A stretch of DNA of 13,123 nucleotides, taken from positions 1-13,123 of the forward strand of contig CAYRFX010000059.1 in NCBI GenBank assembly GCA_964423665.1. Reading direction: 5' to 3'. Source of the DNA: HGM04593 sp964423665 (lineage in GTDB: Bacteria; Bacteroidota; Bacteroidia; Bacteroidales; Bacteroidaceae). Positions within the stretch are counted from its first letter, which is position 1. The number at the start of each line of letters is the position of its first letter. This document shows positions 7,012 to 13,123 of the stretch, piece by piece. A model generated the notes under the pieces. The model had not been told where the DNA came from. It saw nothing but the letters and a program-made list of their open reading frames with translations, and made no database searches. The translations under genes were made by a program, and so were the position numbers.

Positions 7012-7878
7012 CTAATCGTTGTAATATTTTATATGACCACCCTGCACTGCCTCGTCATAAAGGATATGTTTTTTATCCTTTATAAAATCGGCTTTTTTTG
7101 TATTGACAAGCAGCCCGCGAATCTCGGCCTCCACCAGCTCAATGGGTTTCAGTTCCCCCTTACCCACAAGAGTATCGGCAGAGAGAAAATATACATATTC
7201 CTTATCATTAAATTCTATTGCCGCATTACGAGAGAGACGCTGCACGAGTTCCTCTTTCGTCAAAGGGGTCTTTGCCGCAATGTCAGAGACTCTGCTCCAG
7301 GTCTCAACAAAATAATCATACCGGACACCATTGGCAAGGCTGTATTTTTCAAGCTTCTCAAGGTCATCTATTGCACGGCTGCGATACCAGCGACGCAATG
7401 AGGACAACTGGGGAGCACCCTTTTCCACCCTTAAAAACAGGCCTCGCATTATAGGCTCTTCTACCTCAAACATAGGATTGTTGGCATTGTAGAAAGCCAG
7501 AATCTCTTCCGGGGAAATCTCGCTGCGAAGATGCTGTTCAACAAGACCTTCTTGATAAATATTCAACACAAGACTGCGCCTGTAACTATCGACAAGTTTA
7601 TCAATCTCCCGCGAGGAGGGCACATTGCGCAACGCAACATTATAGAAGACCGCCTCCTCGACCCAACGATTTATATAATCGTTTACATATTCGGCACTAT
7701 CGGCAACGGGAGGATTGGCAGCATAGAAACGTTGTACATCTTCTACATACAAGAACTCTTTTCCCACACTCACAAGCGGCGTTCTCCCCCTGTGCATAAT
7801 CTCCTCTTCGCACGATACAAAAAGAAAAGCACTGAGCATCACAAAGAGAGCATATTGAATTTTAACAGCCTGTTTCAT
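7012..7878 (-). CDS. SurA-like lipoprotein without a parvulin domain
   Basis: The 288-residue product starts with a type II signal peptide whose lipobox ends FVSC (Cys23), followed by three glutamates. The mature part opens with VSVGKEFLYVEDVQRFY, resembling the first strand and helix of SurA/PrsA-type chaperone domains, and continues as a charged helical protein (DYINRWVEEAVFYNVALR, then a helix leading to ISPEEILAFYNAN). No parvulin signature (RHI, GGDLG, FGYHII) is visible, so it is more likely a holdase or substrate-binding partner than an isomerase. It stands between two SurA/PpiC genes and is followed by one of them after 45 bp, which suggests they act together in outer-membrane protein folding. 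Databases may call it a hypothetical protein or peptidyl-prolyl isomerase; the second name would overstate what the sequence shows. Confidence 0.85.
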   Translation of the reverse strand: MKQAVKIQYALFVMLSAFLFVSCEEEIMHRGRTPLVSVGKEFLYVEDVQRFYAANPPVADSAEYVNDYINRWVEEAVFYNVALRNVPSSREIDKLVDSYRRSLVLNIYQEGLVEQHLRSEISPEEILAFYNANNPMFEVEEPIMRGLFLRVEKGAPQLSSLRRWYRSRAIDDLEKLEKYSLANGVRYDYFVETWSRVSDIAAKTPLTKEELVQRLSRNAAIEFNDKEYVYFLSADTLVGKGELKPIELVEAEIRGLLVNTKKADFIKDKKHILYDEAVQGGHIKYYND

Positions 7879-7982
7879 TGGTACTTATTATAAATGGGAA
7901 AGAAGGAGGAAGACCCGAACATTGTCTTTGATTCTGTTCAGGAGCACCTCCAATATTCTGCAAATATACAGAATATTATGTG
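7879..7982 (-). promoter_or_regulatory. Intergenic gap with inverted repeat and possible internal promoter
   Basis: This is the largest gap in the gene row. It holds a perfect 9-bp inverted repeat AATATTCTG/CAGAATATT (7952-7960 and 7969-7977). The 8-nt loop (7961-7968) reads TATATTTG on the minus strand, an exact match to the -7 consensus TAnnTTTG. No TTTG element lies 19-21 bp upstream, so the promoter would be weak or activator-dependent. No T run follows the stem on either strand, so it is not an intrinsic terminator. A smaller repeat GGAG-CAC-CTCC sits at 7941-7951. Confidence 0.4.
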
Positions 7983-9395
7983 CTAATTGTGATTATTAAC
8001 TGTTTTTAGCACCTCTTTGTTAATTATAACTTTGTACTTCTTACGAAGTTTCTTAACCCACTTTTGTTCTTTATATTTATTATAATCATCGGCAACAGCA
8101 CCTTTTACGTCGGCATAAGATTCGGGAGTTTCAATCTCCTTACCCACTACTCCTGTAAAAGGAAGAGACTTTATTGCTTGCCCGCCTTCACCTTGCCCAA
8201 AAGCAAGTTTATCGACCCACTTATTATCGCCTATGGCATATATACCGAGTTCTAAACGTATTATGCGTGCAGAATCATTGAGAAAATATTTCTCTACAAT
8301 GGCGCGATATTCATCAACATGCTTGCCTGCAAGATGTTTTTTTGCACTATCGAGCACCTCCTGTGTTGCAGCATGCACCACAGCACCTTTGAAACGGGGA
8401 GTCTCAAACTTATATTTTTTCTTATTCTTCTTGAAGAACTTGGCATGAGCCTCATCTAAATCCTCTCCGCTGTTCCAGACCTCACGGTTAGAAATCTCAA
8501 AAAACAACAGCCCTTCGTAATATTCGCGCATCAAACGACCAAACTCGGGATATTTTGTTTCAAGCAGGCTGTCTTCGCGTGCAAGCGCCTGTTCCGGTGT
8601 GAGATTACCACCCATCTCCTGCGCAAGAGCAAAGCCCCTTTTCATCTGTGCTGCTTTGCGGATATTCTGCTGCTCAAGCATCTTCATTATACCCTCCTTG
8701 TACTGTTCAAATGTGCCGAACGGGCGCACCGAGACACGTTTTACAATGTGATAAGCGGCAGGAGAGCGGAACGGGGCAGAACATTCGCCATCGGCAAGAG
8801 CAAACGCAACCTCCTCAAACTCCTTGTATGCCTGCCCTCTCACAATCTCAACAGGGCGCAAGGAACTTGCAGGAATACCGACAGAAGCACCGGCCTCCTC
8901 GAACGTTGCGCCGGCCTGCAACAAAGCATATACCGAATCTATACGGGCTTTTGTTGCTGCCACAGTTTCATCGGTTGCTTTTTGCGACAATCTTAATGCA
9001 ATCTGCTCAACTTTCAAAATCCCGTCGGGACCTATTGTTGCCGAATCCTTTGCATAAATTCTGTATGCTTCGTCTTCTATAAAACTCTTGTCCGTGAGAT
9101 AATCCTCGGCAAGAGCATCGCGGTCTTTCTTAAACTCCGCTTTGAAAGAGGAGAGGGTGTCAAGCTGTTGCGCAAGAGCCTCTGCTACCTTCAATTTGAA
9201 ATTGACAAACAGGGGAAGATACTCCTCGGCGGCCTGCCCTTCGCTCACATTGTTCTTGTTGAACGCATATTCAAACTCTGAGCGGGTTATATCCTTCCCG
9301 GCAATAGTCATCAGCACAGGATCGCTCTCCTGTGCTACAAGAGCCACAGAAGAGAATCCCATGAAAAGTGTCAAAAATATTCTGCCTATTTTCAT
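7983..9395 (-). CDS. SurA/PpiC-like periplasmic folding protein with a degenerate parvulin domain
   Basis: From the chosen start the product has 470 residues. The signal peptide MKIGRIFLTLFMGFSSVALVA is followed by an N-terminal SurA-like segment (MTIAGKDITRSEFEYAFNKN, about 29-48) and helices to about 125. A parvulin-like domain spans about 125-222, recognisable by ATFEEAG, EFEEVAFALADGECSAPF and YHIVK, but the opening RHI reads EQI and the SxDxxSAxxGG loop is missing. The C-terminal half (about 230-470) is helical and lysine-rich (KKNKKKYKF, KKLRKKYKV). Catalytic isomerase activity is doubtful; chaperone function is more likely. The open frame extends upstream into guaB to 9482, but the ATG at 9395 puts the signal peptide first and lies 10 bp after the guaB stop, so the extension is rejected. 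It is probably co-transcribed with guaB. Confidence 0.88.
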   Translation of the reverse strand: MKIGRIFLTLFMGFSSVALVAQESDPVLMTIAGKDITRSEFEYAFNKNNVSEGQAAEEYLPLFVNFKLKVAEALAQQLDTLSSFKAEFKKDRDALAEDYLTDKSFIEDEAYRIYAKDSATIGPDGILKVEQIALRLSQKATDETVAATKARIDSVYALLQAGATFEEAGASVGIPASSLRPVEIVRGQAYKEFEEVAFALADGECSAPFRSPAAYHIVKRVSVRPFGTFEQYKEGIMKMLEQQNIRKAAQMKRGFALAQEMGGNLTPEQALAREDSLLETKYPEFGRLMREYYEGLLFFEISNREVWNSGEDLDEAHAKFFKKNKKKYKFETPRFKGAVVHAATQEVLDSAKKHLAGKHVDEYRAIVEKYFLNDSARIIRLELGIYAIGDNKWVDKLAFGQGEGGQAIKSLPFTGVVGKEIETPESYADVKGAVADDYNKYKEQKWVKKLRKKYKVIINKEVLKTVNNHN

Positions 9396-9405
9396 ATATA
9401 TTCTG

Positions 9406-10884
9406 TTATTCGGGGCGACTGTAATTGGGCGCCTCGCTTGTGATTGCAACATCGTGTGGGTGACTCTCCAGAACACCGGCATTTGTTATGCGCACAAACT
9501 TTGCGTTATGCAGGGTCTTTATATCGGGAGCACCACAATAGCCCATACCGCTGCGCAAACCGCCAACCAACTGATAAATAACCTCGTTAAGAGTACCTTT
9601 ATAAGGAACGCGGGCTGCAATACCCTCGGGAACGAGCTTTTTCTTGTCGGCTGTGTCGGCCTGGAAATAACGGTCCTTGGAGCCACACTCCATAGCCTCC
9701 AACGAACCCATACCACGATACGACTTAAATTTACGACCGTTGAATATAATGGTATCACCGGGAGACTCCTCGGTGCCGGCAACAAGCGAACCAATCATTA
9801 CGCTGTATGCACCTGCAGCAAGAGCCTTAACAACATCGCCCGAATATCGCAAACCACCATCAGCAATAAGAGGAATACCTGTTCCTTCCAAAGCTTTTGC
9901 CACATCGTAAACTGCCGACAGCTGGGGAACACCCACACCTGCCACCACACGGGTTGTACAGATTGAACCGGGACCGATACCCACCTTAATGGCGTCGGCT
10001 CCTGCATCGGCAAGCATCTTTGCTGCCTCACCAGTTGCCACATTACCTACAACAATATCAATCTGCGGGAAGGCAGCCTTTGCCTCTTTCAATTTATTAA
10101 CAACACCGGCTGAGTGTCCATGAGCAGTATCAATTACAATAGCATCGACACCGGCATCTACGAGCGCCTTTATACGCGCCATTGCATCAACGGTTACGCC
10201 CACTCCGGCAGCAACGCGCAAGCGCCCTTTAGCGTCCTTGCATGCCATGGGTTTATCCTTAGCCTTTGTTATATCCTTGTATGTTATAAGACCTACCAGC
10301 TTGCCATCGTTATCCACAACAGGGAGTTTCTCAATCTTATTTTCACGCAATATTGTTGCAGCAGACTCCATATCGGTTTTTTGGCGAATGACAACAAGGT
10401 TCTCACTGGTCATAACCTCGCTTATGGGGCGATTCATATCCGACTCGAAACGAAGGTCGCGGTTGGTAACAATACCCACAAGCTTTTTATCCTCGTCCAC
10501 CACTGGAATACCGCCAATATGGTACTCTGCCATTAAATCCAGAGCGTCCTTGACCGTTGCTGTAACTTTTATTGTAACAGGGTCATATATCATGCCGTTT
10601 TCGGCACGTTTCACAATCGCTACCTGATGTGCCTGCTCGGCAATAGACATATTCTTGTGAATAACACCGATACCACCCTCACGAGCAATGGCTATAGCCA
10701 TCTTTGCCTCGGTAACGGTATCCATGGCAGCCGTCACAAAAGGAACATTAAGGTCTATGTTTCTTGAAAACTTTGTCTTCATGCACACCTCTTTGGGCAA
10801 CACCGTAGAGTATGCGGGGATTAGCAACACGTCATCATATGTGAGACCATCGATTGCAATTTTTTCTTTAATAAAATCGTTCAT
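9406..10884 (-). CDS. guaB: Inosine-5'-monophosphate dehydrogenase
   Basis: GuaB oxidises IMP to XMP with NAD+, the committed step of guanine nucleotide synthesis, in the cytoplasm as a tetramer. The 492 residues are full length. The barrel begins with GLTYDDVLLIPAYSTVLP. Two CBS domains (about 95-210) with GIPVVDEDKKLVGIVTNRD and KLPVVDNDGKLVGLITYKD interrupt it and would bind regulatory adenine or guanine nucleotides. The catalytic loop GIGPGSICTTR places the nucleophile at Cys309. DGGLRYSGD and MIGSLVAGTEESPG bind the IMP phosphate, and the flap carries GIAARVPYKG with Arg425. The ATG at 10884 matches the normal N-terminus. It begins 23 bp after recQ with no terminator between, so it is likely expressed from the recQ promoter as well as any promoter inside recQ that I cannot identify. 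Confidence 0.98.
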   Translation of the reverse strand: MNDFIKEKIAIDGLTYDDVLLIPAYSTVLPKEVCMKTKFSRNIDLNVPFVTAAMDTVTEAKMAIAIAREGGIGVIHKNMSIAEQAHQVAIVKRAENGMIYDPVTIKVTATVKDALDLMAEYHIGGIPVVDEDKKLVGIVTNRDLRFESDMNRPISEVMTSENLVVIRQKTDMESAATILRENKIEKLPVVDNDGKLVGLITYKDITKAKDKPMACKDAKGRLRVAAGVGVTVDAMARIKALVDAGVDAIVIDTAHGHSAGVVNKLKEAKAAFPQIDIVVGNVATGEAAKMLADAGADAIKVGIGPGSICTTRVVAGVGVPQLSAVYDVAKALEGTGIPLIADGGLRYSGDVVKALAAGAYSVMIGSLVAGTEESPGDTIIFNGRKFKSYRGMGSLEAMECGSKDRYFQADTADKKKLVPEGIAARVPYKGTLNEVIYQLVGGLRSGMGYCGAPDIKTLHNAKFVRITNAGVLESHPHDVAITSEAPNYSRPE

Positions 10885-10907
10885 TTATGTATGTTTTATT
10901 ATTTTCA

Positions 10908-13082
10908 TTAATTACCCATTTCCGAGATAAACTTCACACGCACAAGACGAATTTCCTCTTCGCTGTAATCGGCGCCAAGTTCATCTACCGCAGCGTTGAT
11001 ATTATCGGTATCTGAATTCTTGAAGTAGTCGTATATCTCTTGAATATTCTCTTCGTCCATTATCTCCTCGAGGAAGTAATCAATATTCAGTTTTGTTCCC
11101 GAATATACTATCTTCTCCACATCCTCGAGCAAATCTTCAAATTCCACACCCAGGCTTATTGCCAAATCGTCGAGTGCCACCTTGCGGTCAATGGCATTGA
11201 TAACACCCACTTTAAGCTTGGATTTATTGGCAACCGTGCGCACGCGGAAATCCTCGGGACGATCTATCTCATTTTCCTCGCAATGGCGTTTGATAAGAGC
11301 GCAGAACTCCTCACCATAGCGTTTTGCCTTGCCTTCACCAACACCCGGGATATTTTTCAGTTCCTCGAATGTTATGGGATAGGTTGTTGCCATCGCCTCC
11401 AACGAAGGGTCCTGGAATATGACATAGGGCGGGAGCTCGAGTTGTTTCGATAATTTTTTACGCAGGTTTTTGAGCATCGCATACAATTCGGGATCGACGG
11501 CAAAGGTACTTCCACTCTGCACAACAGCCTCTTCCTCGGTAAAATCCCTATCTTCGACAATCTTGAAAGACTTGGGATTATCCAAGAACTTGCGTCCCTC
11601 TTTTGTAACTTTCAAAAGACCATAATTTTCAACATCCTTGTCAAGATAACCGGCTATCAAGGCCTGTCGTATAACCGCATTCCAGCGTTTTACGTCCTCA
11701 TCTACTCCACAACCGAAACATTCGAGTTCGTCATGCATATGGAACTGGATATCGGCAGTTTCCTTGCCCATCAGCACATCTATAACATACTCTGTCTTAA
11801 AGTTCTCTTTTAACGCGAGAATTGCCTCTATAACGGTTTCGAGCAACTCTTGTGCCTCTACCTGCTTTTTGGGAGAGAGGCAGTTATCACAATTTCCACA
11901 ATTTTCCACTTCGTAATTTTCACCAAAATAATGTAACAACAATTTTCTGCGACAAACCGAAGACTCGGCATATGCGGTGGTCTCATGCAAGAGTTGCCTA
12001 CCGATATACTGTTCTGCGAGCGGCTTGCCTTCTAAGAATTTCTCAAGTTTTTGCAAATCTTTGCTATTGTAATAGGCTATACAATGTCCCTCGCCACCAT
12101 CTCGTCCTGCACGACCGGTCTCCTGATAATAGCCTTCGAGACTCTTGGGGATATCATAGTGTATTACATAACGCACATCGGGCTTGTCTATGCCCATTCC
12201 AAATGCGATAGTTGCCACTATCACATCTATCTTTTCCATGATAAAATCGTCCTGCGTCTGCGACCTAACGGCTGAATCCATTCCTGCATGATATGCCTTT
12301 GCAGAAATTTCATTAGCCTGCAAAACCTCGGCAAGCTCTTCTACCTTCTTGCGGCTCAGGCAATAGATAATGCCCGATTTACCCGGATTGGATTTAATAT
12401 ATTTAATTATATCCTTATCGACATTCTTGGTTTTTGAACGCACCTCGTAATAGAGGTTGGGACGGTTGAACGAGGATTTGAAATCGGGAGCGTCCTGTAT
12501 GCCAAGATTCTTTTTTATATCATCGCGCACCTTTGTGGTAGCAGTCGCAGTGAGAGCTATCACCGGAGCCTTGCCGATTTCATTGATTATGGGACGTATG
12601 CGACGATACTCGGGACGGAAGTCGTGCCCCCACTCCGATATACAATGCGCTTCGTCTATTGCATAGAAAGATATTTTTATACTTTTAAGGAACTCCACAT
12701 TATCCTCTTTTGTAAGCGATTCGGGAGCAACATACAGAAGTTTGGTCTTGCCCGATGCGACATCGGCTTTCACCTCCTCTATCGCCTGCTTGGTGAGAGA
12801 GGAGTTCAAAAAATGAGCAACACCATCTTCTTCATTAAGATTCCTGATAGCATCAACCTGATTTTTCATCAGAGCTATCAATGGGGAAATAACTATGGCG
12901 GTACCCTCCATAATGAGTGAAGGCAACTGGTAGCACAGCGACTTACCGCCACCGGTAGGCATCAGCACAAAGGCATCATTTCCTGCAAGGAGATTTTTGA
13001 TGACCGCTTCCTGATCCCCCTTAAATGTGTCGAAACCGAAGTTCTCTTTCAGAACCTCTGTCAATTTGTACTTCTTCGTCAT
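10908..13082 (-). CDS. recQ: ATP-dependent DNA helicase RecQ
   Basis: RecQ is a 3'-to-5' superfamily 2 DNA helicase acting in recombination and fork repair. The 724-residue protein shows the Gln motif near Gly22-Gln24 (KGDQ), Walker A MPTGGGKS (41-48), DEAH (143-146) followed by the aromatic-rich loop CISEWGHDFRPEY, TATAT (178-182), and motif VI QETGRAGRDG (320-329). The RQC zinc site uses Cys377, Cys395, Cys398 and Cys401. A winged helix (about 405-520) carries HDELECFGCG, with two cysteines in the turn before the DNA-contacting helix. An HRDC domain spans about 529-600 (LRKKLSKQLELPPY, IPGVGEGKAKRYG). A further 120-residue acidic helical tail makes it longer than the 609-residue E. coli protein; it resembles the helix-turn-helix extension seen on some Bacteroidetes and Firmicutes RecQ proteins. 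It is first in the visible gene row. Confidence 0.97.
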   Translation of the reverse strand: MTKKYKLTEVLKENFGFDTFKGDQEAVIKNLLAGNDAFVLMPTGGGKSLCYQLPSLIMEGTAIVISPLIALMKNQVDAIRNLNEEDGVAHFLNSSLTKQAIEEVKADVASGKTKLLYVAPESLTKEDNVEFLKSIKISFYAIDEAHCISEWGHDFRPEYRRIRPIINEIGKAPVIALTATATTKVRDDIKKNLGIQDAPDFKSSFNRPNLYYEVRSKTKNVDKDIIKYIKSNPGKSGIIYCLSRKKVEELAEVLQANEISAKAYHAGMDSAVRSQTQDDFIMEKIDVIVATIAFGMGIDKPDVRYVIHYDIPKSLEGYYQETGRAGRDGGEGHCIAYYNSKDLQKLEKFLEGKPLAEQYIGRQLLHETTAYAESSVCRRKLLLHYFGENYEVENCGNCDNCLSPKKQVEAQELLETVIEAILALKENFKTEYVIDVLMGKETADIQFHMHDELECFGCGVDEDVKRWNAVIRQALIAGYLDKDVENYGLLKVTKEGRKFLDNPKSFKIVEDRDFTEEEAVVQSGSTFAVDPELYAMLKNLRKKLSKQLELPPYVIFQDPSLEAMATTYPITFEELKNIPGVGEGKAKRYGEEFCALIKRHCEENEIDRPEDFRVRTVANKSKLKVGVINAIDRKVALDDLAISLGVEFEDLLEDVEKIVYSGTKLNIDYFLEEIMDEENIQEIYDYFKNSDTDNINAAVDELGADYSEEEIRLVRVKFISEMGN

Positions 13083-13105
13083 TTTACAATATGCCTATTT
13101 GCTAA

Positions 13106-13123
13106 CAAAGTTATAAATATCTC
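13106..13123 (-). promoter_or_regulatory. Probable promoter of the recQ operon, cut by window edge
   Basis: On the minus strand TAACTTTG (13106-13113) fits the Bacteroidetes -7 element TAnnTTTG. The matching TTTG would lie near 13133, beyond the window, so the promoter is only half visible. Initiation near 13099-13102 would leave a leader of about 18 nt before the recQ ATG, a normal length. This is the best candidate for the main promoter of the recQ-to-mutL gene row. Confidence 0.5.

Noticed and set aside
7952..7977. The inverted repeat as an intrinsic terminator.
   Set aside because: No T run follows the stem on either strand and the stem is AT-rich, so termination is unlikely.
9396..9482. 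An N-terminal extension of the SurA/PpiC protein into guaB.
   Set aside because: It would bury the signal peptide 29 residues inside the protein and overlap the guaB coding end. The ATG at 9395 gives a standard signal peptide and a 10-bp gap.
9142..9966. A 274-codon plus-strand open frame opposite the chaperone/guaB junction.
   Set aside because: It is antisense to the guaB catalytic core and to the SurA-like N-terminus. Its Thr/Asn/Cys-rich product has no recognisable family.
1..13123. Mobile elements, CRISPR array, integration site at the tRNA genes, or a defence island.
   Set aside because: No transposase, integrase, direct-repeat array or terminal inverted repeats are visible. The tRNA duplication is a gene array and no phage-type gene lies next to it. 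All the large genes are housekeeping or envelope genes.

Overview
The window is an ordinary chromosomal stretch of a Bacteroidetes bacterium, very probably order Bacteroidales. The evidence is lineage-typical gene content and order, an OmpA of the Porphyromonas Omp40/41 type, a MutL C-terminus without the usual zinc-site residues, and promoters of the Bacteroides form (TTTG, about 20 bp, TAnnTTTG) in place of sigma-70 boxes. Every gene I can support lies on the minus strand, so the map reads from right to left. The genus cannot be fixed from the sequence alone.

Right to left: recQ (DNA helicase) starts 42 bp inside the right edge behind a partly visible promoter. Then come guaB (IMP dehydrogenase), a SurA-like periplasmic folding factor, a SurA-like lipoprotein, a second SurA/PpiC protein with two parvulin-like domains, an OstA/LptA-like LPS-transport protein, a 98-residue single-pass membrane protein of unknown function, and mutL (mismatch repair). 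Most gaps are 5-45 bp. The one larger gap (about 104 bp, 7879-7982) carries a perfect inverted repeat with a promoter-like element in its loop. The layout suggests one long operon, perhaps with an internal promoter, joining DNA maintenance (recQ, mutL), GTP synthesis (guaB) and outer-membrane biogenesis (three chaperones plus OstA).

Left of mutL is a 246-bp AT-rich intergenic region that probably holds the promoter and a long 5' leader of an abundant OmpA-family porin/peptidoglycan anchor (363-1514), which ends in a clear rho-independent terminator (311-343). Further left is a tRNA-Val(TAC) promoter, one complete tRNA-Val gene (74-148) and a second tandem copy cut by the window edge (1-54).

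Three CDS starts were moved downstream of the longest open frame so that a signal peptide sits at the N-terminus (5586, 6966, 9395). I found no mobile element, CRISPR array, prophage or clear sign of horizontal transfer, and no undescribed defence-like system. The points most worth a second look are the degraded nuclease motif of MutL, the split of parvulin signature residues across the chaperones, the acidic residues after the lipoprotein cysteine, the unknown membrane protein, and the 7952-7977 inverted repeat.
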